Source: Phialocephala subalpina (Eukaryota; Ascomycota; Leotiomycetes; Helotiales; Mollisiaceae). Taken from it: DNA of 64,000 nt. The notes beneath the pieces were generated by a model that made no database searches, had not been told where the DNA came from, and saw nothing but the letters and a program-made list of their open reading frames with translations. The stretch spans positions 2,358,133-2,422,132 of the forward strand of contig FJOG01000003.1 of the NCBI GenBank assembly GCA_900073065.1, written 5' to 3'. The translations under genes were made by a program, and so were the position numbers. Shown in pieces: positions 34,121-46,770 of this stretch (positions within the stretch are counted from its first letter, which is position 1; each line of letters opens with the position of its first letter).

Positions 34121-36634
34121 TCAAACTTGCAGTGATGAATTGAAGTCCATCCAAGAACCCTGAGTCCAGTCGATGGTATTCAACCAGTCTAGATCGTCCA
34201 TCTCGGTGAACGATGTCATCATCGGGTCAAACGGTATCTCAGTATTCGGTGTCCGTGTTGTTTCGTTTCTGGAGTCCAAGACATAATTCAAAACTCGTTG
34301 TATAACTTTCCTCAGTCGCTGAGCGAGGGCATAGTTGCCATCCGTCGGCCTGATCCATTCCAGGAACGCAATGAACAATGTCAATTTTTGAATCGCGTCA
34401 GGACGAGAGAATTGGACTGAGCTTTGTCCGGCTGTCATTTTGAGAAGCTCAACACATATGACACCCGCAGGCGGGATACCGTAGAAGGTAACCTGGCAAA
34501 TGTCAGTACTGTTAAGGACATTCGATACTCTGCCAGTATGCAGAGCTCCTTCGTGAGGAGGTTGAAGTGAAATTTGAACTTACGATCCAATCAAAGTTAC
34601 ATGAGAAGGACATGAGGTGATCTCTTTTGCTCCAAAATAGAAGAACAATATCGATCGATTCTATTGCGGTATTGAGAAGACTTTGTCCGTTATCGAGCCC
34701 TCGAGCAAGTGCGATTCGGTCAATGAGGAATTTGTTCTGCAGGAATTGAAGAAGCAAGTTCGCTCTGTCATATAAATCTGTGCCAGTCAGGGCCTTCGGA
34801 ACGCCTGCTTCATCGTAGTAATGAAGTTGGTGAGGAAGTGTGTTGTAAACTTCTTTGCAACGTTGATGCATGTTTCTGTTTTTGTTAGCTACTGTGTTTA
34901 AGGTGCGAGAGGCTTACTCTATCCGTATTCCTGAGACTTCCACATTGATGCCAAGTGCCAGCTCTAGGATCTCTTCGCGGAAAATAGAGATCTGAAGTCT
35001 TGCTCTTAAGAGTGTCGTCAATTGGTACGTTGATCCTGAAGTATTCCATCCATTTGGATCAAGTTGACTGGCAGCCAAAGCCAACTCGTCTGGTGGTAAG
35101 AGAAGAGCCTCGTCTGGCAGATCGAGGCAAGGCTGTACGTCACAGAATCGCCGAGTCAATAGCGGAGGTACCCCATTCATTGAGGCATTGGTCTTGTCGT
35201 TGCAGTATATTGCACAAAACAGGCGTCTCTTGTACTCCGAAGCAGCTGTCATTCTGATGATCAAAGCGTAGAAGTCAGTCATTTCGTTCATAGATTTCAG
35301 CAGAGGCAATTATGCTCGATGACAGATGGAGGTACTTACCTGTTGGCACCGTATTCCGATAGCCTGTGAAGACCAGAGGTAATAGTAGTCGTGACCAGAT
35401 CTCCATGAAGCCGGCGCATGTGGTACGCTATTATGGGTCAGCAATCTGTGTATCGCGAATAGGACAGGGTCAACCTACTCTCGTCTCCAGTACATGCAGT
35501 CTCTAGCCTCTTCAGGTTCAAGATCAAAGCTGCGACCAGGTAATTGACTGTATCCGAGCAGTCGCACATATCAAGACAGACGTCTGCGCATTCTTTCATC
35601 CTCCAAGCAGTCTGCTTTCTATCGCGACCGAAATTCTCCGGGACTTCGAAGAGCGGATCCCAATCTTGCAAGGCTAGATATCCCATGCCATAGAAGCAGA
35701 ACATCAGACCCAACATCTCAAATCTAAGATTAGGTCCAGTGAAGGTATTCAACCATTCTATCGGATCATCTGGGCTGGCTGGTAAAGGAGTTTCCTCATT
35801 CTTAAAAAGCACATCTGAAAAGATGGTAAGAGATTCTGCTGAACGGGGTTGGGACAAGGATTCCGCAAAGTTTGACCAGATAGCAGAATTGCAATATCCA
35901 ATGACCCTCGTGTCCAGGGTGATATCGCGGAGTTTCGCCACAGGCTTCAACAATACCTCACATATTTCCTTGGCTGGGATATTGAATAATGCCTTGATAG
36001 TCCGCGTCTCTCGTGCCGTAGGTCCATTAGGTCGCTCACGACCAAGCAGAGGTTGTCCATAGACCCAATTTCCTGGGTGCTTTCTCTTGTCTTCGCCTAT
36101 GTCTAGCAGCTCGCCATGAAATTTGGCTTGGTGCTCAGAGAAGATTGCGGAGAAACTGGTTAGGCCGTAGTATTTGGCAGACCGTGGAAAGACTGCTTCC
36201 TTCCAGCCTTCTTTTGGTTGTCCAACATGCTCGGGGCTTGTAACGCTGGTCTTAGTAGAACAACCCTGAATTGTGCAACCAGTACTTGCAGAAACCTGGG
36301 CATTCGGTGCTGTTGGGTTACGTGGGATTGCAGCTTGAGTCGGGCATCGCTCTGGAGCTCCTGCAGTCTGTGGAGACTGTCGTTGCGTATTGTTCGAAGA
36401 TGCAACACTGGGCGTTTGTCGAGGTGAAGGAAGTGGTTCTGAATCTCGACTTTTTGTCATTGGAGCTGGGTGGTAGAAGCATCTAGCTGTCGTCTTTCGC
36501 CGCACACAACGTCCACAAAACGGAGCACCGTGATCACAGGCTAGTTTCCCTTTTCTACAAGGTTCACATGCTTGTTTCTTGCCGTTTCGTCGGTATCCTA
36601 CCGCCGCTTCTCTGTTAGGCGGCATTTTGGGCAC
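34121..36634 (-). CDS. Zn(II)2Cys6 fungal transcription factor
   Basis: 747 residues from five exons (35479-36634, 35340-35427, 34918-35253, 34584-34875, 34121-34492), all with GT-AG introns that keep the frame. The zinc cluster is at about residues 22-52: C-x2-C-x6-C-x6-C-x2-C-x8-C (CEPCRKGKLAC...FCGRC...ARC). A Pro/Ser/Thr-rich linker follows, then a long helical region typical of the fungal-specific regulatory domain (EWLNTFTGPNLRFEMLGLMF, YLVAALILNLKRLETA). The acidic end is MTSFTEMDDLDWLNTIDW, which could serve as an activation segment. It lies upstream of, and on the same strand as, BNA3, but no target can be inferred. Confidence 0.9.
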
Positions 36635-36969
36635 GAAAAAGCCATGGAGCTATGCCACGACAACTTCATGCACCTTTGAAGGCGGCCTGAAGAGAGGGAT
36701 AAAGAATAAATAGAGAAGCAAGAGGCTCTTTGACAATGTACATTAGACGTTCTTGACATGCAATTCATTCAATAACGAGAAGCACCCATGAAAGGCTGAA
36801 GGCGGCTTACACAACGTCGACGATCTCGGAGTTGCCAAGAAAGCACTCTTCCCGAAAAGGCAGGCGCCGGAGTTGAATCACGTGCTGTGTTATATCCGAG
36901 ACCCTTTGAGGAAAGCTGTTTGTGGCTGAGAAACATTGTTGCCTGGAATTTATCTCAGGGCCGAACGCT
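36635..36969. other. spacer between BNA3 and the Zn2Cys6 gene
   Basis: Holds the promoter of the Zn2Cys6 gene (-) and the 3' flank of BNA3 (-). Nothing else recognised. Confidence 0.45.
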
Positions 36970-38618
36970 CTATTCTATGTATTTCTTCAAATCCATTAGC
37001 CTCTCCTTTGCCTTCTCCAGAATTTCGTCCTCCTTGCATACGGCAAAGCGCAACCAATCCTCGCCAATGTGAGCATTCTCATCAGTATAGAACTCCGTCG
37101 GTGGAATAGCAGCCACTCCAACTTCTGTGATCAAGAACCAACTAAGCTTGAAGTCTCTAGGCCTGTCCTTGACATGATCCGGGAATGGGTAGCCATCCGG
37201 GATCTTGACCTTCTTCATGTTGACCAGGACGAAGTAACCTCCCTCAGGATCAGAGAACGGTAGATCTAACTCTTTCCAGATCTCATTGAACTTGTCCATT
37301 TTGCCCTTCATCTCCTTGACGGCTGAGTCCCAGAAGCCTTCGGAGTCGGCTTTCTCAAAGCCTACTGCCGTTGCTTCTTGTAATGGCGAGACGGAGGAAT
37401 AGCAGATTCTGGTGTGAGCCGCAGCCACATATTGGATTAAATGAGGAGGACCGATGAGCCAACCAACTCGCCAGCCTGTGGCATAGAAGTTTTTGCCCGC
37501 CGAGCCAACAGTCAGGGTAAGTCTCTCAAATTCCGGCGACAAGGTAGCAATTCTCGTGAAGGGAACATAATACAAGCGATCATAGACTTCGTCGGACAGA
37601 ATAATGATCTCGTTCTTGACGCAAAGCTCTCCAATTTTGACAAGCTCCTCTTTGGAGAACACTTTGCCGACCGGGTTGTGAGGTGTGTTGAGAACTATCA
37701 TCTTGGTGCGAGGAGTGATAGCGGCTTCGAGCTCGGCAAAGTCGATTGTCCATTCTCCTGCAGAAGTGTTCTCGGTAGCTCCCTTTGGAGGTGGATGAAG
37801 TGGGACATATTTGATCTTGCCGCCTGGCATCTCGATGTTGCTAATGTATCTGTCGAGATTAAGCGAATAACCCTGAAGACGAGAAACAATGACTTACTGG
37901 TCGAAGAAAGGCTCGAAGATGATTACCTCGTCGCCTTCTTCAATAAAGGCCATGAAAGCGCTCAACATTCCTGCTTGCTGTCAGAGTGTGCAATCCTGCC
38001 TTGATGATGTGGACCAACCCTCATTTGCTCCAGTTGTGATGGTAACCTCGGTCTCTGGGTTCAGCTTCCGTCCCCATAGTGGCGAGTATGAATCTGCGAT
38101 AGCCTTCTTTAGACGAGGTCGTCCTCTGGTGGGGGAATATTGGTTGCAGTCGACTTTCGTCAGGGCTTCTTGGGCAGCTTGTATGATAAATAGCGGAGGG
38201 TTGTAACCGAAAAAGCCTTGGCCCATATTTACAATAGGTTGCTTGGGAGAGGCCGCAGCACCTTCATTGACGATAGTCCTAGACATGTATGTTAGTTCGA
38301 GTTCTGCTACGTCCTCTGTGGATATGGGAAGAAAGCTGCTTCAGCGGGGTACGTTGAAGCTACCCCGCCACTCTTGCTTTGCTGCTTTCAATTTTGTACC
38401 AACTTTAGACAAAAATAAAACAAAGGAATAGAATGAATTGAGAGCCTGGTTGGCACATACCAGACATCCTGTCTCCTGCCAGCTACCCTCGCTGCTGGTT
38501 GCAATTTGCCCTTGCCAGCCATAGTGGGGGTGAAGTACCGTCGCGCTTCGAGGCCGTGTGGTTTGATATACTTTAGGTAGTTCCGTGCCGGTCGAGTGAA
38601 TGAAGTTAAGGTCCTCAT
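36970..38618 (-). CDS. BNA3: kynurenine aminotransferase (class I/II PLP enzyme)
   Basis: 456 residues from exons 38461-38618, 38019-38278, 37898-37970 and 36970-37849. After splicing the order is DVW-TIVNEGAAA, PIVNMGQGFFGYNPP, NQYSPTRGRPRLKKAIA, TITTGANEG, EPFFDQYISNIEMPGG, LNTPHNPVGKVF and ILSDEVYDRLYY. The PLP-binding Lys is in VGSAGKNFYATGWRVGW; the end is WLRFAVCKEDE. This is the fold-type I aminotransferase group of yeast Bna3 and mammalian KYAT, which converts kynurenine to kynurenate and can use other amino acids. The first ATG (38618) adds an Arg-rich, acid-free 32-residue leader (RTLTSFTRPARNYLKY) like a mitochondrial presequence. A second ATG at 38522 (MAGKGKL) would give a cytosolic form. 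Confidence 0.93.
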
Positions 38619-39206
38619 ATAGGAACTATATGAGTAATAAGTAAGATCCCACCCTCACGGCCAGCGCATAGAAAGGGTGCATGAGTCGAAGTGTTGATCT
38701 GGATGCTTACTTTTTTGCGAGGGTGTACCTACCTTTTGGCCGAGCTTCGGAATTGCGTCAGTTACGGAGGACCATAGAAGAGGAACTGGTAATTAACCTT
38801 GAGGTCTTATCTTCTTTTAAAAACGAGAAACGGTAAAGAATGAAACTTAGGGAAAAGTGAAAAATGAAAACCCGATACGAGGGAGTGTTTATTTCAGGAA
38901 AGAGAAGCTTTGGTTCAACAGAGGACTGCTATTTTTACCCCTTTTTGGCTAAGTGTCCCTTCGGTTCTCCAGGTTGACGGAGCTGCAATGACGGGATCAG
39001 CCGCTCTTTCGAACGCTCGGAAAGTGGGGAGCAATCGCCAGATCGCATTCGACTTTCAACACCAATCCACCAATTCACCAATCCATCAACGCCATTGCTT
39101 TTCCACGCCTCTCGATCGCCTGTGGCATTAAGTGATGGGCAAGAATGTGAGCTCTTGAAGGATTCTTTGGCCACATCTACCTTGCAAGCAGGACAATCTT
39201 GCTGCA
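38619..39206. promoter_or_regulatory. divergent promoter BNA3 / dsc3
   Basis: 588 bp between two divergently oriented starts. No specific element assigned. Confidence 0.45.
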
Positions 39207-40079
39207 ATGGCATCCTTCCAACCTGCACAAGACGAGATGGAGACTCCGGTCCTTCCCGTCACGGTCCGATTTACGACCTCGATTCCTGACCTCCTACTGG
39301 ACATTCCCACCGCAGACTCTACGAGCGTCATAGCACTCAAGCACCTCATCCGCTCCAAAGTCGAAGCTCCAACATCCAAACACCGTTACCGCCTAATCCA
39401 CAGCGGCAAGCTCCTTAAAGATGATGATCTCCTCTCCTCCGTTCTCAAGATCCCGCCTCCTCCTCCGAAATCCCCTGATCCAAAGGGCAAGGGCAAAGCT
39501 ATCGAGCTAGCTCCCCCTCGAGTCTACATCAACTGTTCAATTGGCGATGTTCTCACCTCGGCCGAGCTCTCCGCAGAAGCTCTAGCTGCTGCTGAATCTG
39601 CGAATAAGAGCCAGAAACGGACACCTAGTGATAGTAGCAATGGACCACCTGCGCAGAAAACGACTACGACGCCTTCTCCTCGAGGCTTTGATAGGTTGTT
39701 GCAAGGTGGGTTCACGGCTGCGGAAGTGAATCAGCTACGATTACAATTCCGCTCTATACAATCAAATATCCATACACCAGCGACGATGCCGTCACCAAGC
39801 ACATTGTTACGGATGGAAGATGCGTGGATAGATGATAATGGCGGTGCGGGCGCTGGTGCTAGTGCTAGTGCTCAAGGCTTTGATTTTGGAGATGATGGAC
39901 TGGGAGGTGGGGCATTGGATGATCTGCTTTGGGGGAACATTATGGGGTTCTTGTGGCCCCTAGGATGTGTAGGATGGTTGATAAGAGAGGAGGGCGTATG
40001 GTCAAGGCGGAGACGGATTGCCGTATTCACGGGATTCGTCCTAAGTCTTTCATTTGGGATGCTAAGGGTCGTATCCTGA
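39207..40079 (+). CDS. dsc3: Dsc3, ubiquitin-like subunit of the Dsc E3 ligase
   Basis: Single exon, 290 residues. Residues about 15-110 form a ubiquitin-like domain (PVTVRFTTSIPDLLLDIP, LKHLIRSKVE, YRLIHSGKLLKDDDLL, VYINCSIGD) interrupted by a Pro/Lys-rich loop. Then a Ser/Thr-rich linker and the conserved FDRLLQGGFTAAEVNQLRLQ motif (DUF2407 C-terminal part). Two hydrophobic segments near the end (IMGFLWPLGCVGWLI and IAVFTGFVLSLSFGML) anchor it in the membrane. Dsc3 belongs to the Golgi Dsc complex that ubiquitinates membrane proteins and, in several fungi, activates SREBP for growth in low oxygen. The ATG at 39207 fits the domain start. Confidence 0.9.
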   Translation: MASFQPAQDEMETPVLPVTVRFTTSIPDLLLDIPTADSTSVIALKHLIRSKVEAPTSKHRYRLIHSGKLLKDDDLLSSVLKIPPPPPKSPDPKGKGKAIELAPPRVYINCSIGDVLTSAELSAEALAAAESANKSQKRTPSDSSNGPPAQKTTTTPSPRGFDRLLQGGFTAAEVNQLRLQFRSIQSNIHTPATMPSPSTLLRMEDAWIDDNGGAGAGASASAQGFDFGDDGLGGGALDDLLWGNIMGFLWPLGCVGWLIREEGVWSRRRRIAVFTGFVLSLSFGMLRVVS

Positions 40080-40875
40080 TGTACAGAGATGCATGCATGG
40101 TTGGCGTCTGGAGCATTTGAGAGGATATTGATACCCAGACGTTCGGTCATTTCTAGACAACTGAATTGTCTTGCTCAGCTCAATGTACACACCGGACCGG
40201 TGCACTCTGCAAACTTTAGAAGGCCACGATGCTCAGAGCGGAGTTATTGAGCCACAGTGATCTTGTAACTGGTCAAAGAGACCTTGGACAAGTCTCTGTT
40301 GATTCATTCGACCGGTCCCTATTTCACCTTCTTGAGACCTCGTTTACAATTCATTCTTGATCTCGCTCATTCCTTTATCTCAATATATACGGTGTACATC
40401 GTCTGTCTGGCGTTGAATGCCAGCAGTGATAGAGAACTGTGGATAGGACCACCTACCACTGAGGCAATAGGGACGGCACTCGATTGTGTGGGGACGATGA
40501 TACGTCAAATGGAGAGGCAAAGTCAGGGAACATTCTCGACAATGGCATCTGATTTAAGCAAAGCTGGAGATAAGTACCGTCATCAGGAAAGGCGGGCTAT
40601 GCAGAGAAGTGGAGAAGGCATCGACGATGGTATGAGTTCAAGAGATGACCGACACGAGCGGCCTAATCACTTCAAGCCAGTTGGACATTGCGATGATGAG
40701 AAAGTCTAGGAAGACTTGGGACTTTTTGTAGAGTTGGGACATTGAACTGGGGGGCACTGACACTGGCTGGGACATTGAGAATTTTGAAATCCTTGCGCCA
40801 ACCACCACCAGCTTTGCATCATTACACATAGGACGACCTTCGCTCAAACTCCCAACGCCATGAATGATATTCACC
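40080..40875. other. intergenic; one orphan open frame
   Basis: A 141-codon frame at 40284-40709 (+) has a hydrophobic stretch (FISIYTVYIVCLAL) and a charged C-terminus but no family resemblance. It may be chance. No other feature. Confidence 0.35.
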
Positions 40876-42540
40876 TTACTGTAATTTCTTGAGCCCCTGC
40901 TTTAACTGTGGGTGCTTCCGTGAGCCTCTCTCGACCCGGAAGATTCGCTCTATTACCACAATGAACAGCTGGACGAGCATGATCCAGGCCCTCAACAACA
41001 GATCTGCCAGACCGAGGACCGGCCGTTTGCCTCTGCTGAAAGTACTGTCTGTGAACTTGAATGGTAGTTGAGCACCCAGGTGATCTTGTGCGACTTTGAT
41101 ACCGCTCGAGAAACCATCTTCGTGGAAGCCATGTTTTGTCCAGGCTCCGCAGTAGCTGATACCTCGAGTATTCTGTATTCGTGGTAGTAGGCTTTGCGAT
41201 CGGATCGATTGTAAGTTGTAAAGAGGATGCGAGTAGGAATATCTGCCTTGTACTTTGTCTGGATCCGGCATGTGAAGCGGATTCAACGTCACGAGAACAT
41301 CCCCAAAAGTTTCCGGTTGGATGTGCTGTAGAATATTCATGTTGTAAGTCAAGCACACTTGATCCACGTTATTCGAATACCCAGTCGACTTAGTGATATA
41401 ATTCCACGATGACCACGCCTTTCTCGACCTCGGCATCAGGGACAGATCCGAGTGGAGAATAGCTGTATTCTTGCTAGTCTTGAAACCAGACAAGATGTCT
41501 TCCTCCTCGTGGTCGGCTTCTGGTAGAACCAGAGCATGAGCTTGGTCACCGTGAGCTGCGATTATGACGTGGTCGTACACTTCAATCTTTCCGCTCTCGA
41601 GGTGGATCCGTACACGACCGTCGTCGTCATTGGTTACTGACTCGACAGGGGTGTTGAGGAAGATGTGGTTGGGTGGGAAGCCTTTCATGACTGCGTCGAT
41701 GTAGGCTTTTGCTCCGTCTCTGATGGTGAGCCATGATGGTCGAGAAGCAACGGTGCTTAGAAGATGGTGATTCCACCTAGATTTGTGAACAAGTAATTTT
41801 TGGCACTTAGTGTCAGACTTACATGAACCTGACCAAGGTGATTGCTGGAAACTCAAGAGAACATTTGTCCGGACTGGTACTCCAAACAGCAGCAGTCATG
41901 GGTATAAGGTAGTCGTCTCGGAAGGTATCCGAGTATCCTTCCCGATCGAGGTATTCTCCAATTGTCTCTCGCTTCTCGGGCGGAGAGAAGTGAACTCCCT
42001 TGCCATGTCCGTTGCCATTGACGCCATCCGTGTAATCTTCACTTCTCTCCTCGTCTTTCAGCAGATCCAGTGCAAATTGATTGAACCGTATTATGTCGAA
42101 TATCATCCGCCAGACTCGAGGGAAGAAGATGTTCTTTCGCTGTGCAAAGACCGCAGAAAGTGACGTTCCGGCCCATTCGAATGTTCCTTCATCTCGCGAT
42201 ACACCAAAGGTCATCTCAGTTGGTACTGTGGGTACCTTTATGGCTTTCAAGAAAGCTATGAAGTTGGCTATGCGGGATTAGCAAGCGCAGTTGACGGAGG
42301 CGCATAGAACTCACGATAAGTGGCAGTATTGAGAACAATAAAGCCTGTATCTACCAAAGTCTTTGCTTTCCCATTCTTGAACTCGACTGTATTTGTATGC
42401 CCGCCCAATCGATCCGCTGCTTCGTAAATATAGACATCGTGGTGAGTGCGGTTCAGAGCCCAAAGCGCGCCGAGTCCTGCAACGCCACTGCCAATAATCG
42501 CAACCTTTTTTCTAGGGACATTAGGAGTTAGGAAAGCCAT
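40876..42540 (-). CDS. FAD-dependent amine-oxidase-like protein
   Basis: 523 residues from exons 42315-42540, 41825-42267 and 40876-41778 with GT-AG introns. The start [12 protein letters not shown] leads straight into the FAD-binding [17 protein letters not shown], then [17 protein letters not shown] and VDTGFIVLN. The middle part carries [34 protein letters not shown] and [15 protein letters not shown]. The C-terminal part has [31 protein letters not shown] (second FAD contact) and a hydrophobic helix near the end. This subfamily in bacteria and fungi often sits beside cyclopropane-fatty-acid synthase-like genes; no such neighbour is here. An upstream in-frame ATG at 42585 would add 15 hydrophobic residues. 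The substrate is unknown. Confidence 0.87.
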
Positions 42541-43248
42541 AATTAGAGATATGAGAAGCTGTAGGTAAAGAGATATTATATTCACAAGTCATTCTCCCCG
42601 TCACCGAGTGGGTTGGCACTGATAGAGGGGTTTGTTGGCTGTGACGGCATGATTCCTTGATGATATGCAGTGGAACGGGACGAATGAGATCAGATTTAGT
42701 GCCTTTCATGTGAGACCAAGATTTCGTGTGAGAAAGTTAAAATACAGACCGGAAGATAGAGAAAGTATGACCAAGAGAACAGAAAAGGATGATCGTGGAA
42801 GCTCGCGAGACTTGTATGAGGATGTTTGAATGATTCGTCAAAGCTCAAACCGCATTATTCGAGGAATGTTTGATATCATTATGGACAAGGGTTGAGATCC
42901 CCTGTACATTTCTATTGTACTGTAGCTCTCGTGTGGCTGGGGATTGTGGCGTCGCTACGGTTCCTGAAAGAGACCCATTGTATTCGCAAACGTCTCAACA
43001 CTACCAACCTCATCAAATACACAACATCCGTCTCTCCACAACTCCGCATCGACTCAAAGATTCATCGGAAACCGCACCCAACGAAGTTCCTGTCAGCTGT
43101 CATCGCCCCTAGTGACCCAGATCTCCAGCTGATCGGTCTTAGCTCCGAGCCGAGACCAGCCTTCCCGCAGTCGAAGGCAACGACGATAACACCACGAATC
43201 TCCGCCGACGACGAGCTTCATCTCCTTACAACCTCTATCTCATCCATT
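42541..43248. promoter_or_regulatory. divergent promoter FAD oxidase / VTI1
   Basis: About 700 bp between divergent starts. A frame open from 42892 into VTI1 adds an N-terminus not found in SNAREs, so I treat it as 5' UTR. Confidence 0.5.
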
Positions 43249-44043
43249 ATGTCGAACCCGCTCGATACCGATGCCGGCTCCGAGCTCTTCAGCAGCTATG
43301 AAGCAGAGCTCAAGTTGGTCCAGGCCGACCTGAACCAGAAGTTGGATCAGATTCCAGACATGGCAGGCGAGCCACGCAAAGCAGCAATCGGCCAGGCAGA
43401 GCGAGCGTTAGAAGAGGCGAACGAGTTGGTAGGTCTTGCAGATATGTTTTGTACCGAGAAGTAATATTGACAATGTCACAGCTGGATCAGATGCGCCTCG
43501 AGAAGCAGAACATTCCATCGGCCACCCGCACGAAAGTCAATCAACGATTTCGTAACCACGAGTCAGACGTCGATGCTGCGAAGAGGAAATTGAGAACTCT
43601 TGCCGATGACCGATCTGCTTTGTTCGGATCTCGATACTCTGATAACCCGAACGATGTCCAGCTTGAGCAGCGACAACAGCTGCTATCTGGAACAGATAGA
43701 CTAGATCGCAGCTCACAGAGACTGAAGGCCAGCCAAGCGTTGGCAAATGACACCGAGGCAATTGGAGCGAGTACTCTTGCCGATTTGCACAGGCAGAGAG
43801 AGACGATTCAACATACAAACGACATGCTGTTGGAGAGTGAGGGCTATGTTGATAGAAGTGTGAAGACATTGAGGGGGATGGCTCGTAGGTAAATCGTCCC
43901 CTATGTTCCTCCAAACACAGTGGCGAATGACAAAATACTGATGGTTTTGATACAGGATGGCTACGAATAGGATTATAACGATCTCGATCATTACGGTTTT
44001 GGTTCTCCTTATCGTTGCTGTTATTTACAGCAAATTCAAATGA
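43249..44043 (+). CDS. VTI1: v-SNARE Vti1
   Basis: 224 residues from exons 43249-43428, 43482-43888 and 43956-44043. The N-terminal three-helix domain begins LFSSYEAELKLVQADLNQKL. The middle has RTKVNQRFRNHESDVDAAKR and ALFGSRYSD. The SNARE motif is about residues 130-195 (LDRSSQRLKASQALANDTEA, the ionic-layer Gln in the HRQRETI region). A C-terminal membrane anchor follows (IITISIITVLVLLIVAVIYS). Vti1 mediates fusion at endosome, vacuole and Golgi. The third exon encodes exactly the membrane anchor. The ATG at 43249 lies in context TTATGTC and matches the known N-terminus of family members. Confidence 0.95.
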
Positions 44044-44847
44044 GCGAGCAGTTTACGTGGCGTTTCGGTGGTTTCCAGATACTCATTTCTGTAGGAGTAA
44101 TTGAAGCATTGTACATTCGCAATTACGAGCATGGTTGAAGCATTCAACATTGTATTGATCGAGCAATTCGTTGACAAAGTAGTGTCCTGTATTCTTTGCA
44201 CGTTTCCGACGGTGCAATTGAAAGTCGGTGGCCAAGGCAGGGTTCCTATTGCTATAATGTTCCGACTCTCTTAGGCATATTATGGCGTTGAAAGCGGCTT
44301 GATTGCCTCTTCCAGCCCTGAATATGGTTCTTCGAATTTTGGACTCGAGTGAGCATTGCATTTGAAGATCTAGGCTGGCAAAGTCTGAACCTCCAATGAC
44401 CCATTTCCCTTCCACCACTGGTGGACATGAGGTATCGAGTTCCTGTCTTGCGAGGAATGTTTTACACTCCATGGCCATCATTTGAAATATGTACGACTCA
44501 GATAGTCATCACTTCTGACCCAACCAATTAATGTTCCGAAAGCTGGCGAGTGTATATTAATATCATGAGGACAGAGCGTCTCGAAGTTTACGACAAGTAG
44601 CATCTAGGTTGAAAGGCCACGAAGTTAAGAGTGCGGTTACACAGCTGTCCTGTCCCTATCGGGTAACCCCATGGGGAACTTGTGGTTGAACGCCGCAATC
44701 TACAGGACAGGCAGTGTATCCTTCTTTCGATTGGGAAGAGCGACGACATGATAGGAGCGCACTGGTCTTCTTGGTCTTCCTCTCATCATGATCTCGCTCT
44801 TGACATTGACATTAATATGATTCACCAAAGTCTTGCATTGCCTGACG
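44044..44847. other. intergenic; one orphan frame
   Basis: A 132-codon frame at 44083-44481 (-) has no recognisable motif. Otherwise this is the 3' flank of VTI1 and the upstream part of the P450 relic. Confidence 0.35.
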
Positions 44848-46733
44848 ATGACAGTCTTCACAACCTCCGAGACTCTGTTCCTTTCGGTCTCGGCCTTTGT
44901 CTTTTACTGCATCGGCCTTGTAGTTTACCACCTCTATCTCAGTCCAATCTCAAAATTCCCGGATTCAAAGGTTTCAGCTTCGACTCTCTGGTATGAGTTC
45001 TATTACGAAGCGATCAAGAGAGGACAATTCACCTTCAAGATTCAAGAGTGGCATAAGCGATACGGTATTGGACTGTCACTTTCGTACCGTATGAATCTCT
45101 GACAGCTTCGAGGACCAATCATACGAATCAATCCATAGGAGATACACGTTGATGATCCCAAATTCTACCAAGTTCTAAAGCATCTCTGGACTGACCTTTA
45201 TTAGCTAATGCCGGACAGGTTGTCTTCTCTAATTCTGGTATAAGAGATAAACATGCTTTTTATACCGGACAATTCGGCAATCCCAAAACCGCATTCGGAG
45301 CCGTGTCCCACTCCATACACCGCAAGCGCCGCCAAGTCCTCAATCCCTTCTTCTCCAAAGCTTCGATCATGCGCCTAATGCGCGTCATCTCCTCCATGAT
45401 CGAGAAACTCTGTTCCGGGATTGACGTAGTCAGAGGAACCAGTCAAACCTTGAACATGAGACTGGTATACATGTGCTTTACTACAGATGTAGTGACTATG
45501 TATGTGTTGAATAGGAGTTGGAATTTACTTGACAGCCTTGATTTCTCACCGGTTTGGAAGGTGTCGTTACAATCGGAGATACGTATCACTTAGGAGAGCG
45601 TACGCGTCTATGATGGAGGGTAGGGCGTAAGGTAAAATCAAAGGTGCTAGTTCATTATTCTTGTCTTTTGAGTCTAAAAGCTCGAGGCCTGCTCTTTAAT
45701 GGAGAGCAGGCTCACGCTAGGCCTACTGACCTAGACACGTGATATCTAATCCAACAGAAGGAGATGGTTAAGAATACGGCGGATATGACGAAGTGGACGA
45801 AGCAGTTTCCTTGGTTGTTTAGGGATTTTAAAAACTTGCCGGAGTGTGTTAAGGAATTGAATCGGGATTTGATGTTGGTGCTTGATATGCAGAAGGTATA
45901 CTGCCCAATTTTGAGAGTGGCTTTCTTCTTAACATCGTCATCTTTAGAAAATCGACGCCCAAATCCTCCAAGTTAGGAAAGCAAAGAACCCACTTCAGAT
46001 CTCTCGGAACACGAATTACTCCTACGCACAATCTTCCACGCTCTCTAGATCGTAATCTTCCTCCTGAAGAGAAGAGTATCGACCATCTAGGCCAGACAGG
46101 TCAGGATCTCATTGGAGCGGGACGTGAGTCGACAGGAGCTGCTCTGACTATCACTACCATCTATCTTCTCAATACACCTAGAACTTTGATAAAGTTATAA
46201 GAGAGCTAAAGAAAACGATGCCGGATAGATTTGGGCAGTGGGATTTGAGTATTGCTGAGGGGTTGCCTTATTTGGTAAGTAATTTGTCGAGATACTGAGA
46301 GGCATTCAGCTAATACGGATTATAGACAGGCGTAGTGCTCGAAGGCTTGAGGTAACGTAGCTATGCCAAAATTAATTCAAGTTTCTTCAATGCTTATACC
46401 AAACCAGACTCTTCTACGACGTCTCAAGCCGCCTAAGCCGGATTGCACCTCACGAAGTCCTCAGATTCCAAGACTGAGATATTCCAGCAGGGTTAAGCAA
46501 GCTTCTCACACCCCCAGTTCATCCTTCTCTCATCCAGAGACTTATACTAATTACATTTGCTAGACGCTAATAGGAATGTCCGCTGTCTTGATGCACCACA
46601 ACGAAACCATGTTCCCAAACCCCCACCCCTTCCTTCCTGAGCGCTGGGCCGACGTATCAGATCGTGGCCGCTCTCTTGAGCGATATCTCGTCTCCTTCTC
46701 GAAGGGGTCAAGGCAATGCATTGGAATTATGTA

Positions 46734-46770
46734 AGAGTTGGGGCCATTGCTCCCGGCCACTTTAAGCGAG
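46734..46770 (+). repeat. left terminal inverted repeat
   Basis: 37 bases identical to the reverse complement of 48031-48067. It is preceded by TA (46732-46733) and by G, so the junction reads GTAAGA, a good intron donor. Confidence 0.93.

Noticed and set aside
42892..43248. N-terminal extension of VTI1
   Set aside because: SNARE homologues start at the Met at 43249; the upstream part is Ser/Pro-rich leader sequence with no family match.
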